From Helianthus annuus (lineage: Eukaryota; Streptophyta; Magnoliopsida; Asterales; Asteraceae), in NCBI RefSeq assembly GCF_002127325.2, contig NC_035436.2, positions 110,817,591-110,881,590 of the forward strand: 64,000 nt of DNA, written 5' to 3'. Below the pieces are notes generated by a model. That model was not told where the DNA came from and searched no databases. It worked only from the letters and a program-made list of their open reading frames with translations. A program made the position numbers and the translations under genes. This document shows, in pieces, positions 11,633 to 22,268 of the stretch. The stretch's first letter is position 1, and every line of letters starts with the position of its first letter.

Positions 11633-14600
11633 TGTCACACCCTGACTTTTGCGGAAGCGTGATTATTGGTGTGACTTCTTAATACCATTGCATATGATCA
11701 TAACAACACTATATGATAAAACCAGTGGATGTACATCCATTAATTTAAGTTTAAAAGTAGTACAACATAATTGTCTGAAATGACGAGACCAATTTCAAGT
11801 TACAAACCATAACGTGTTTTAAGGAGTTCAAAAAGACTCAACAAAAGATTTTAAAACAACCCCGAGTTTAGGACCACGTATCCCGTCCAGGATTAAGATA
11901 CGCCTCCTAAACCCTAATGACTTGGATGACATCTTTATTCACAACGCAGCTTAAAAACTCCAACACCGCCAGATCCATTTACTAATTCCCTGAAATACAT
12001 GTAGTTTGAAAAATCAACAAAAGTTGAGCGAGTTTATGTGTAAGTAAGTACGTATAAACCTTTGTAAAAATGTCTGTATGTATGAAAATCCCTGATATGT
12101 AGCAATAAGGAAAAACCATCATTGGGTTGCAAAGCCAATGATAAGTGTGAAGTGATGCAGGAAGACTCAACCCTAGCGGATTTGTGCGTCGGGCACTTAG
12201 TCATCTCATGGTCCACTCAGCGGACTCAGGAGTGGGGCTCGCTACACCCAAATAGATCTATCACTAATGTCCCTCGGTCCTACAACGAGGATTAATGGCC
12301 TTAAGTGTCATGCCCACCACTCACATGTTCGCGTAATAAAAACCCTCCTTAAGCTAATCATACCATGTAAATAAATGTCTGTAAATGTCTGTAAATGTCT
12401 GTAACATGTATTTCACCCCCGAGGTGTAAAACTAAAAATAGTTAAGAGAAAAGGGGGACATGAACTCACAGTATTGCGTCTTCGGTACTCGTAACCCAAA
12501 TCTCTTCAGCAAACACACGACTACCTACAATAGTCTAACGTCTATTAGACGAACGGGTCGTGCCTTGTCTTAGTATTTATGTCTTTGAGTTACGTTTCTT
12601 ATATTATTTCGTGTGATAATTATTTGTCAAAATAATTAGTATTTCAACTTAATCATATGCCGTGTTGGAATATTTGTTCGTTCCATATTCTAGTATCAAT
12701 ACTTCTAAAGTGTCTTATATGCGCGGTTCCTTCCCAAGGATGGGATGCCGGAAATATATATTTAACCATATTCATGTATGAAACCAACCTCCGATACTTT
12801 GTATTTTGTGATAAATATTATGACGAGTTTTATTTTTGAAAACAAAATCTAAAGTATACCAGTAAACACCCGTCTCACAAATATTTATTAAGTGTTAGGA
12901 TTTTCGGAAAATTTCGGTAGAGTCTCCTTTGTAAATAGGGGTGTCCATGCTTAATTAGCATATCATTTTCTTATACATATATCAATAGTTCATTTTCAAT
13001 AACCAACCCGACATATCGACATACAAAACATTACATACTTCATTTCAGCTTTATTACTCGAAACCGGACTGTTTTCGAGGATTTTTATAAAATAGTTATC
13101 CTTTTCCAAAAATTACCAAATTTTTACAGAATGTCACATTTGTTCCAAATTTTATTGTGTGAAAATATCAAAGTCCAATTCGTTACCCATATTTTATAGA
13201 AAATCATTTTCTCGACTGCAATCAGATTTGTTACTTTCTGATTGCAGTTTACGGAAATATTCACTAAAAATTAACCGTAAGTCCGTTTAACGAAATTCCA
13301 GTTGGAGGGTCGTCCTGACAATGGTGTCCATCTACTGTAAAAATTTCATGAGTCGGTTTCACTCAGGTTTCAGGTTATGACTTTGAAAACAACACACTTT
13401 TTCTGCAGTAAAAATGCAGCTTGAGCCGCTGTCCAAAAATAGTCTTTTATAAATAGTAAACGGTCTCGAAAAATTATGATTCCAGTGGCATTTGTTTAGT
13501 TGTTCCAAAATACTCATTTTAGGCTTCAGAAAATCCGTTTTTCGATTTAAAATGATCCCTTTACAGCCTGTTGAAGTTGGCTGGAAATCCAACTCAGCAA
13601 GCTGTTTACATTGTAGAAGTGACTAAAAGTGCATAAACGAAGATCCTAATCATGGTTTATGGATGAACAAATGTTAAAAACTTCAATCATGCTTTAACCA
13701 ACCCTAAATCATTCAGATTTCAACCTCACACAACCTTTTTATATATGGTTTTTAGGCAGAATTTTAAGTTCTCATTTTAGTGTTTAAGCTTTGTGTGTGT
13801 CATGAACATTCAACAAATCGTAACAAGAATCAATGTGGAACAAAAGTATGAATGGACTTACTACTAGCACAAGGCTAGGGTAGTAATCTTAGGATGAGAT
13901 GATGGTGAAAAGTTGGTGACAAAGATTGAATCAAACTTCCTTGAACACCTTCAATCTTGCACTTCTATGGATGAACTTCACACTTGAAAAAGAGCTTGTT
14001 GGAGAAGAAAATGGAGGATGGTGAAGTGTGGTGGTGGTGAATTCGGTTATGGGCAGCCAAGAGGGAGGGAGAGAGAGTGATAAAATGGTGGAGTGAACTT
14101 GTAGAGAAGATGAAATGATGAGATGAATCTTATAGCCCAACCTAGTGTCATCATGGATATTTCTTGGCAAGATCAACACATGAGGAGGTCCAATGACATT
14201 AAAAAGGAATATTTCATTGAGATTTAGTGATGATGATGGTGGGTCCCATAAGTGGGCCGAAATTTGTGAGGGGGGGGGTAAAATGTAAAATTTTTATTAT
14301 AAATAGGTGATTATTTAGAAGGTTAAGGGTATTTACAAGTATAGTGGGTGTATGTCATGTTTACATGGTGCATGGGGATTTTTGTGACCATAATTTATTT
14401 AAAATGATAAAATAATATTTCTAACAATATTTTCATGTCTCGGGTAATGTCTGGTTGTTCGGTTTCGCATCGTTCTGTTAAAGCGTTTAATTGTCCCGTA
14501 AAGCGTCTTTTGTGCATCTTTTTGTAACGAAATTAGTTCCAACACTTAGGAAAGTGTCCAGGACCATTTAGTCAATACTCCGTATAATATGAGTGTGTTA

Positions 14601-15023
14601 AAAGCTGAATTGTTACTAAAAATACGGAATTCTGTAATTAAATTGCGTTTTAGGCACTTTCCGGCACTCGAACTATCACCTAGTGACATAGTCTTATGGT
14701 CCTCACTTCCCTACACTCCATACTGGTGTAGTGTTTTATCCCTGGCCTATACTGGCCTAAAATAGTATCTGTCTAAGTGCTGGCATTGTCAGCATGTGTC
14801 TGAGTTATTCGCTCACTGTACTAACTGTGCTTTGTGCATCAGGTTTGCCACTAAGAGTCTGTATGAAATGAATAGAGTGACTGTATGTAAAGAATGCACA
14901 TGTATGTATATAACATAAATCAGTAAGCAGTTTAAAGCATCAGATGTAATCAAGCACAGTCATTAAGCACATAATTAGGGTTAATTAATTTGTACAGTAC
15001 CTGTAATTATGAGGGTTGTCACA
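11633..15023 (-). repeat. 5' LTR of element A
   Basis: 3391 bp, collinear with 1611-5000. It holds the promoter (TATA-like CTATAAG at 14129-14135 on the minus strand, followed by a CT-rich leader) and a G-run at 14270-14278, about 135 bp upstream of the TATA box. The termini are TGTCACACCCTG and GTTGTCACA, followed by the target duplication ATATT. Confidence 0.95.
14129..14135 (-). promoter_or_regulatory. Probable TATA box of element A 5' LTR
   Basis: The minus strand reads GGCTATAAGATTC. About 30 bases downstream begins a CT-rich, G-poor stretch typical of plant 5' UTRs. The equivalent position in LTR C (36096-36104) and LTR E (60501-60508) also has a TATA-like word. Confidence 0.55.
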
Positions 15024-15535
15024 ATATTATAAACTAGGGTTTTCAAGAATTACAAGAATCATGCATTGATAATAATCCAACAATCAATAAACAATGATTA
15101 CACAATTACCTTCAATGGTTCTAGAGAAAGAGAGGAATCGAAAGTGATGAATGTCTTGTGCCAATGATGGTGGTGATGATGATTGCTAGGGGATTAGAGG
15201 ATTGCAAGTACGTGTTTTGTTTTGTGCACAAATGATTAGTGAAAAGGGATTAGGGTTAAGTATCTCTAGGATTCACTAATTACCCTCTCCCCCCTAAATA
15301 TCATATTTTTACACATGTACACCATCTCATAACCATTTCATAGTTTCACCACCAAGTTTACATATTTGACAAGTTTATCACAACTAACACATAACCACGC
15401 ACAGTCACACAATACGATTCATTTCATCAAATCGTACATAATTCCATAGCAATTAATTGTGCAAATAATCAACTAGACAATACAAGAACGTGCAATAAAT
15501 GCGAAATGGAAATCTTGGAAATTCGAGTTGTCACA
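15024..15535 (-). mobile_element. LTR X, right part
   Basis: Continuation of 1-1610 after the insertion of A; 15024-15028 is the duplicated ATATT. It ends ATTCGAGTTGTCACA, like the AATACGAGTTGTCACA end of LTR B at 28481. Immediately to the right is integrase coding sequence of element B, with no polypurine tract between. X is therefore probably an LTR or element inserted into B's integrase; its left end and second target duplication are outside the window. Confidence 0.65.
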
Positions 15536-15967
15536 CCGCGGATTAAGCTTGCCCCGTTTGCCAAAACGAACCACACCCTTCCAGGGTGAGACTTTGAGTA
15601 GCACTCGATCCCCAACTTGGAACTCGAGTGGTTTCATGCGCTTATCAGCGTAACTTTTCTGACGGTCACAAGCTGCTGCTATGCGTTGCCATATCTGTGC
15701 AATCCGTTCAGTAGCATCAACTACCATTTCTGGTCCTGTGATTTGACTATCCCCCACCTCTGCCCAACAGAGAGGTGACCGGCATTTACGTCCGTACAAT
15801 GCCTCGAATGGAGCGGCTTGAATGCTGGTGTGGTAGCTGTTATTGTACGAGAACTCCACCAAAGGAAGATGCTTTTCCCAGCTGTTGCCGAAATCAATAA
15901 CACATGCTCGAAGCATGTCTTCTAGGGTTTGAATCGTGCGCTCAGATTGTCCATCCGTCTGAGGATG
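15536..15967 (-). pseudogene. pol: Integrase, C-terminal part, of element B
   Basis: Reads leftward from the GGATG target duplication of D (15963-15967). Recognisable Ty3/gypsy integrase landmarks: [15 protein letters not shown] (with the catalytic Glu), [32 protein letters not shown], and the C-terminal [17 protein letters not shown] segment. The frame is cut at 15535 by the end of LTR X, exactly where E continues with RYIGPFRIL (61415-61852). The N-terminal half lies at 22269-22762 on the far side of element D. Confidence 0.9.
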
Positions 15968-16423
15968 TGTAGGATCGTGAAACGACCTAACGAGTCGATC
16001 AGAAGAGTGCTTAGACCGAAACAGAGGCGGAATTCATTGATTCGGTCTTCGTTTAGCTTGTATTCACTTTAATTGTCTCCTTTATTGATCTTTGACACTT
16101 TTATAGTACAAATACACTTTGACAGGGCTTCGCCGTCGAAAATCAGAACCATACAACTGAAACCGTTTGACAGGTATTTATAGGAGATACCTGACCGTTT
16201 GAAGATGATATGCCATCCTTCAAACGGTCACCCTTCAAACGGAAGGGTTTCAAACGGATAGCATTCAAACGATAAGGTTACATTCAAACGACCAACATCA
16301 TCTCAAACGGAAGGTTGTCTTCAAACGGCCAGCCTTCAATATTTTCATATTTCATGCCTAATCTGATCTCCAACGAACCCGAGACTCGACATAAGACGAA
16401 GACGACAGATGAATGCACCAACA
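15968..16423 (-). repeat. 3' LTR of element D
   Basis: 456 bp, matching 21813-22268 with only a few differences. It carries the word TCAAACG(G/A) in both orientations, a TATA-like word (16175-16182) and a 12 bp perfect inverted repeat, GACCGTTTGAAG, with arms at 16193-16204 and 16218-16229. Confidence 0.95.
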
Positions 16424-16436
16424 GACTCCCCCTCAG
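16424..16436 (-). other. Polypurine tract of element D
   Basis: The minus strand reads CTGAGGGGGAGTC, directly beside the 3' LTR. Confidence 0.8.
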
Positions 16437-18305
16437 ATGTTGACGAGTCTTAAGTGTCGAGTCTTCATAATCTTCTATCTTAATTGGTCTTCTTCAGGAA
16501 CTTCCTCCTGGAATCATGTGCCTGGATCTTTCTCTGGTTATAACTTTCATCAGACTCCCCCTATCATCATGCTAGGATGGTTGTCTGGGATTTGTTACCA
16601 CCATTGAAATCAACTCCGTTTAAGCTCTTCTCTGGTTCTGATGTGTCTCCTGGCTATCCGTAGCAACAGGATCAGAAACCTGCACAACTCAAACACACTA
16701 TCACAAACCAAAACACAATTGTGATTCAACTTAATGAATCAGCTAATCATATAAGAAAACTATGAAGATCAAATTGTAGGTTAACATTCAACTTAAACGT
16801 CAAGTTAATGAACCAATTTTACACTTCAAATCTTCACAATTTCACACACTCTCTCCCAAACCATACGTTCAACATGTTTAGCACTTGAAATGTTGAAAAT
16901 CAGCTTTTCACAATCAGTTGTCCAAAATTTTTTTGTAGTTTTCAAATTTTAAACAAAAAAAAAAACAATATTTTTGGATTTTTGAAATAGATGAAATACT
17001 AAAATGAATTGAATACAAACACTATTTTTGCGAGATTGTGCAAGAGGATCATACCAGTTTTGTGACAAATCACTAACACCATTAAGCTTTAAACATACTC
17101 AGTTCTAAACAATTTACCTAGATTGTCAGTATATTGGTCCACTTTAAATTTTCACACAGATTTCAATCGATTCGAGATACGATATTAGTGTTTTAGAAAC
17201 TTAAACTTAATTGTGTATCACTCCACTTGAATATACTCCTGTATCCAGATCCCAATATTCAGTCTTACAGGTGAGTATACCACATATGATATCTGTAAAG
17301 GGGTTATGTGCGAGGGCCGTGAGAGCTCAGGTCGATACTTCCGTATACGCAGAGAGATGACGGCTTCGACTTTTGGTGGGTCCCCTTTAGAGGATCTTTT
17401 GATTACAACAGCAGCGACTATCAATTTTATTGTTTCATCAGCTTGCTGAGGGCGATGCTATGTTTCAAGCATTTACAGAAAGTATTATCCGGGGACTAGG
17501 TCAGTACTTCCATACAGCAGAAGTCCCGGGATAATACTCCAGATATCACTGAGTATAAAGACCTAGTATCTCAGAATACGGGACCTTTCAAACAAGATTT
17601 CGGGGGTAACCCATATATTCAAGAATAGTTACCCACGAATCAAGCAAGTTTGAATTAGGTTTATATCTCGTTTCAATTTACTAAATGTGCAAAACCTACT
17701 GACACATCCGCAGTAAGATTGTTTATCACTTTTAAACTTTCCAAATCTTTAGCATGTTGTGATAGTCCACTGATGTACTATCATCTCCTCTTATAGCAAC
17801 AAAACTCATTTTCATTTTTCAATTTTTTAAATTTTTCAAAATTTTATTACTCCCCCTAAAATCAAAATATGTTTCAGTTTTGATTTTCTAAAGAAAAATT
17901 GAAAACAAACTATACAAGAAATTTGACAACATTATGTGAATTACCTCAATTCACCATTCTCATGCAAAACAATCAGAACTCTCCCTCATAACAAACTATT
18001 TTCTCATAGTGATTTCAAAACACTTAAGTTTGTTTCAATCAAAATGGTTTTTCCAGAAAATTTAGTTTGTTTACCAATCATTTTAGGTTCGGGGTTATCT
18101 CATCATCTTGTTTTTCACACACACATGATAGATTTTACAACGTCAAAATTTAAATCTCAACATCACTTGTAGAAAATCAAGTACAACTTAATGTCCCTGA
18201 TTTACCACATGTAAAGCGAAAAATCGCCAAAGTGAAATTTCTCAAGAAATGTGCCGATTCATGTTCCACACTTACCAACCTGGGAACTCCGGCAAGTCAG
18301 GTTTT
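16437..18305 (-). other. Noncoding 3' region of element D
   Basis: About 1.9 kb between the end of gag and the polypurine tract. AT-rich and without believable coding frames. It occupies the place where pol would be in an autonomous element, and I find no trace of RT or integrase. Confidence 0.6.
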
Positions 18306-19495
18306 TCATTTAAACAGATTCACCCAAGCCTGACTGTCCTTGGGTGATTTCGAATTCTTGTTTAGCAATGGTGGAAAGTTTGCATCATCCATTGTTAAAC
18401 CTGAATCCTCCTTTTTTACCTCAACCAATGGCTCCTCTGGCTTTGACGAACCAGAATCATTGCCTGCAGGTGGCTTGTCTGACTTTGACACGTCAGATTC
18501 ATCGCCGACATGTGGCTCCTTTGTTTCCAAAGAAACAGATTCATCGCCACCAAATGTTACCTTCTTCTTGTCCTTTTTCGTCCTCAGATTTGTATCTAAT
18601 GAATTCGTCTTGCTTGACTTTGCAGTTGAGGGAGTTGATTCATCAGAACTCTTATTCGATCTGTCCGGTGAACCCGAGGACAAAATCTTCTCCAGATATT
18701 CTCTGGCCTTCTTCCTCTTCTTTCGCAGTTTGTCTTTTTGCCCCTGAGAAAGCTTAACTTTCGTTTCTTGAACTTTAGGTTTTTGAACCTTCTGTTCTTT
18801 GACTTTCTGTTCTGAAACTTTCAGTTCCTTGGGCTTTTCTTTGACTTTGACTGACTTCATCACCCTTTTCTGAGATACAGCCCTCGATCTCTCATTTGAT
18901 CTCATTGGGCAATCTCTGGCAATGTGACCTTTGATTTGACAATTAATGAATTCGTCTTGCTTGACTTTGCAGTTGAGGGAGTTGATTCATCAGAACTCTT
19001 ATTCGATCTGTCCGGTGAACCCGAGGACAAAATCTTCTCCAGATATTCTCTGGCCTTCTTCCTCTTCTTTCGCAGTTTGTCTTTTTGCCCCTGAGAAAGC
19101 TTAACTTTCGTTTCTTGAACTTTAGGTTTTTGAACCTTCTGTTCTTTGACTTTCTGTTCTGAAACTTTCAGTTCCTTGGGCTTTTCTTTGACTTTGACTG
19201 ACTTCATCACCCTTTTCTGAGATACAGCCCTCGATCTCTCATTTGATCTCATTGGGCAATCTCTGGCAATGTGACCTTTGATTTGACAATTATAGCATCT
19301 TCTCGTCTCATATCTCCAACTCTGGCAGTTAACAGCAATGTGTCCTTGATAGCCGCATCTGTAACACACTCTGTTATCGTACCAATCACCATTTTCATAC
19401 CAAACGCTCAGATCAAGCACTGTTTGGCTTGGTGATACTCTTTCCTCATGTTTGCTAGATTTGGCTTTTGAGCACTGTGGTCCGACCTGCACCAC
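18306..19495 (-). pseudogene. gag: Zinc-knuckle and basic C-terminal part of element D Gag, broken by a duplication
   Basis: Two CCHC knuckles lie in tandem, CYRCGYQGHIAVNC and CYNCQIKGHIARDC (near 19245-19375), followed by a Lys-rich, Val-Lys-repeat segment and a Ser/Asp-rich tail. A 347 bp direct duplication (18598-18944 and 18945-19291) is out of frame, so the frame from 19495 runs into a stop at 18902 while the second copy stays open to 18306. The frame also differs from the upstream coiled-coil part, with a shift between 19408 and 19495. Confidence 0.8.
18598..19291 (-). repeat. 347 bp tandem duplication in element D gag
   Basis: The copies look identical: each starts AATGAATTCGTCTTGC and ends TTTGATTTGACAATTA on the plus strand. 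The unit is not a multiple of three, so it shifts the frame. The lack of visible differences suggests a recent event. Confidence 0.93.
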
Positions 19496-21228
19496 TTATT
19501 ACCAACAAATTTTGAGTTTTCATTTTTTACTTTTTGTAATTTTTCATTGCGATTGGATGATCGATCTGATGAACTTTTATTATCTTTTTGAACATTTTTC
19601 TCATTTTTAATTTTTTGTTTCTGTTCCACTTTCTTCTTCAAAGGTTTTTGCTTAGAGCATTCACCTTTTTCAGCTGATTGTAGAACAGTTTTCTGAAACT
19701 TTTCCTTTAATTTCAAAAACAATTTTTGTTTTTCAATTTTTTCATTTTCATCATCAGATTTCTCATCACAATCTTCAACTTTGACATTGTCAAAGTTTGT
19801 GACATCGTCACTTATTGGAACTGAATTGATGGGTTTTGGACAGGGAAACTTCAAACTGTCTGATGAAGTCACAAAACCTATCAACTTCTTCTCAAGTTCA
19901 TCAATCTTGCTTCTGGAATTCTCAGTTTCTTGTTCAAGCTGAGATATTCTTTCAAGATGAAACTTGATTGAATTTTCATTCTTGTTTTTCATGTTTTCAA
20001 GAACAGACTTCTCATTTTCCAAAATCTTTATCTGTTCTTGAAATTTTGCTTCATTCGCTTTCAGATTCTTGTTTTCCAACTTAATCCAGAAATCTTCATT
20101 TTCTGACGATTTCTTGTTGCTTTCAAACTCTTTTTCTAACTCTTTGATTTTCTTTCGAGCACATTCACCTTCTTTTTCCAATTTTATAATTTTCTGAAGA
20201 TGGGAATTTATCATTTTTTGTTTTTCAATGTTGTTTTTGCTAAACACATTTCTCCCATCTTCAAGAATTTTCATTTGATTTTGAAATTCTTTTTCACTTC
20301 TTGTTTTTTCAATTTCAAAACCTTTAATTTTCTCTTCAAAAACTTTTTCTTTTTCTTTCAACTTCTTGTTATCAAATGTCAAACTGTTCAAATTACTTAA
20401 CAGTTTGTCATTTTCGATTGTCAACTTCTCACAATTTTCTTTCAGAATAAGAATTTGCTTAATATCAGCTTGCTTCTCATCTTCCAACTTCTTGACTATC
20501 GATGTCAAACTTTCCGCATCCTTCAAGAGTTTGTCATTATTAGTCTTGAAGTTTTCACATTTGAAGCACACTGATGCAGAATTTGAAACTTCATTATTCA
20601 CAGATTCTTCATTCACTGACGTTTCCTTTGTTTCTTCCTTGTATGTACCTGCACAAACAATTTTAACAAAGTCAAGAGGTTTTAAATTTTTATCAATATA
20701 ACATCCTCTTTTATAATCATACTTCATGTTTTGTTTTGCACCAAAACATATACAAATTCTCTTGTTAATCTCAGTAATTACATCCAAATTGATTTTATCT
20801 AGATTTCCCAGATTCAGTTCATCTAGATTCTCTTTGATTTTAGTCATCAATATCTTCTTTTTATCAAGATTTTTATAATGACGTTTTTGAAGTTTACTGA
20901 TGAAATCAGATGGATGTAATTTCGAGAATTTAGGCTTTTGTTTTAACTCCTTTAAAATATCATCCCATTCGGTAGGTAAAGCGGCTTCCAACTTTGGTAT
21001 CTTTTCAGTGTCTGTCAAATTTATTCCAAATGATTTTAACTTGTCCAACAAGTAATCAAATCTTTTTTCCATCTCTTTCAAGCTCTCATTCTGTTGACAA
21101 GCAAAGTTTTCAAGTCGAAGAGTCCAAATATGCTTATCATCTTGATCAAACATACTCGTATGATGCCTTCCAAATCTATTTAAACTTTCAACAAACTTAT
21201 TCTCTTTTTCATCAAACATTTCTGCCAT
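19408..21228 (-). CDS. gag: Gag-like coiled-coil protein of element D
   Basis: 606 codons. The first 140 residues resemble the capsid-type domain of Copia-like Gag proteins: WTLRLENFACQQNES, then LPTEWDDILKEL. Residues about 220-460 are a long Lys/Glu/Asn-rich coiled coil with heptad character (many KLEDEK, LEKE, ELEK segments). The C-terminal part is Lys/Ser-rich. The zinc knuckles follow in another frame. The start at 21228 sits just below the TCAAACG word array. Function: probably particle assembly; no enzymatic motif. Confidence 0.75.
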   Translation of the reverse strand: MAEMFDEKENKFVESLNRFGRHHTSMFDQDDKHIWTLRLENFACQQNESLKEMEKRFDYLLDKLKSFGINLTDTEKIPKLEAALPTEWDDILKELKQKPKFSKLHPSDFISKLQKRHYKNLDKKKILMTKIKENLDELNLGNLDKINLDVITEINKRICICFGAKQNMKYDYKRGCYIDKNLKPLDFVKIVCAGTYKEETKETSVNEESVNNEVSNSASVCFKCENFKTNNDKLLKDAESLTSIVKKLEDEKQADIKQILILKENCEKLTIENDKLLSNLNSLTFDNKKLKEKEKVFEEKIKGFEIEKTRSEKEFQNQMKILEDGRNVFSKNNIEKQKMINSHLQKIIKLEKEGECARKKIKELEKEFESNKKSSENEDFWIKLENKNLKANEAKFQEQIKILENEKSVLENMKNKNENSIKFHLERISQLEQETENSRSKIDELEKKLIGFVTSSDSLKFPCPKPINSVPISDDVTNFDNVKVEDCDEKSDDENEKIEKQKLFLKLKEKFQKTVLQSAEKGECSKQKPLKKKVEQKQKIKNEKNVQKDNKSSSDRSSNRNEKLQKVKNENSKFVGNKWCRSDHSAQKPNLANMRKEYHQAKQCLI

Positions 21229-21263
21229 CGTTCAAAAAAATAACCAAGTTCAACCCAAATCCC

Positions 21264-21590
21264 TTTTTCAAACGAAAGTTGGTTCAAACGGTGAACTTTC
21301 AAACGGGATGGTATTTGTTCAAACGGTAGGAACAGTTTCAAACGGAAGTAATTGCTTTCAAACGATTGGATCACTTTTCAAACGGTTTGAAGCCAAATTC
21401 AAACGATAGGTTCCTTATTCAAACGGACAGGAAATGTTCAAACGATCGTTCAAACGGTCCTGTTCATTTCAAACGGTATGAGCCTGATTTCAAACGATGT
21501 TTCAAACGATTGATGAATTTCAAACAGAAGGTCCTGTTTCAAACGATTGGATGACAATTTCAAACGGCCAGATACTGTTCTCGTTCAAAC
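21264..21590 (-). repeat. TCAAACG(G/A) word array in the leader of element D
   Basis: I count 17 copies of TCAAACG followed by G or A in about 325 bp, plus one TCAAACAG variant, all in the same orientation and separated by unrelated 8-20 bp spacers. The sense strand reads CCGTTTGA. The same word is repeated 9 times in each LTR. Confidence 0.92.
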
Positions 21591-21795
21591 GGACACCAGT
21601 TTTCAAATAATTTTCACCATTTTTACTTCGAGTTTTAATCTGAAACTTTCAAGGCTTTGTCTATGTCCAGTAACACACAATCTATGAGATTTTGATCAAA
21701 TTTTGTCCGTTAAAAACACCCTGAACTGATGAAAGAAGGTGTAGAAATCAGAATTATGAGTGAAAAACGAGCTAAACGGTAAGAACTCTTCCTCC

Positions 21796-21810
21796 TGAGC
21801 TCTGATACCA
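21796..21810 (-). other. Primer-binding site of element D
   Basis: The minus strand reads TGGTATCAGAGCTC, matching the initiator-Met tRNA end, two bases inside the 5' LTR. Confidence 0.88.
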
Positions 21811-21812
21811 CT

Positions 21813-22268
21813 TGTAGGATCGTGAAACGACCTAACGAGTCGGTCAGAAGAGTGCTTAGACCGAAACAGAGGCGGAATTCATTGATTCGGTCTTCGTTTA
21901 GCTTGTATTCACTTTAATTGTCTCCTTTATTGATCTTTGACACTTTTACAGTACAAATACACTTGGACAGGGCTTCGCCGTCGAAAATCAGAACCATACA
22001 ACTGAAACCGTTTGACAGGTATTTATAGGAGATACCTGACCGTTTGAAGATGATATGCCATCCTTCAAACGGTCACCCTTCAAACGTAAGGGTTTCAAAC
22101 TGATAGCATTCAAACGATAAGGTTACATTCAAACGACCAACATCATCTCAAACGGAAGGTTGTCTTCAAACGGCCAGCCTTCAATATTTTCATATTTCAT
22201 GCCTAATCTGATCTCCAACGAACCCGAGACTTGACATAAGACGAAGACGACAGATGACTGCACCAACA
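21813..22268 (-). repeat. 5' LTR of element D
   Basis: Twin of 15968-16423. In the sense direction, a cluster of TCAAACG words (22064-22180) and a 12 bp inverted repeat (22038-22049 with 22063-22074) lie directly upstream of the TATA-like word at 22020-22027, as an enhancer would. Confidence 0.95.
22020..22027 (-). promoter_or_regulatory. Probable TATA box of element D 5' LTR
   Basis: The minus strand reads CTCCTATAAATACC, a near-consensus plant TATA box. It lies inside a smaller hairpin formed by CAGGTAT and ATACCTG. Confidence 0.75.

Larger units (their letters stand above)
1611..15023 (-). mobile_element. Element A: complete but pol-less Ty3/gypsy LTR retrotransposon
   Basis: Two near-identical LTRs (1611-5000 and 11633-15023) flank a 6.6 kb interior, with the 5 bp target duplication ATATT at 1606-1610 and 15024-15028. 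The primer-binding site (11610-11629) and polypurine tract (5001-5016) place the element on the minus strand. Reading leftward: leader with a hairpin array, decayed ORF0, gag, damaged protease, and then no RT, RNase H or integrase. I count about 15 substitutions and 3 short indels between the LTRs, which indicates a recent insertion. It sits inside LTR X. Confidence 0.95.
15968..22268 (-). mobile_element. Element D: gag-only LTR retrotransposon inserted in B's integrase
   Basis: 6301 bp with two 456 bp LTRs (15968-16423, 21813-22268), each TGTAGG...CAACA, and the 5 bp target duplication GGATG at 15963-15967 and 22269-22273. The primer-binding site (21796-21810) and polypurine tract (16424-16436) give the minus strand. 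The interior encodes a long Gag-like coiled-coil protein with CCHC knuckles and nothing recognisable as protease, integrase or RT. It is best described as a non-autonomous element, Copia-like from the Gag and the short LTRs. Confidence 0.93.
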
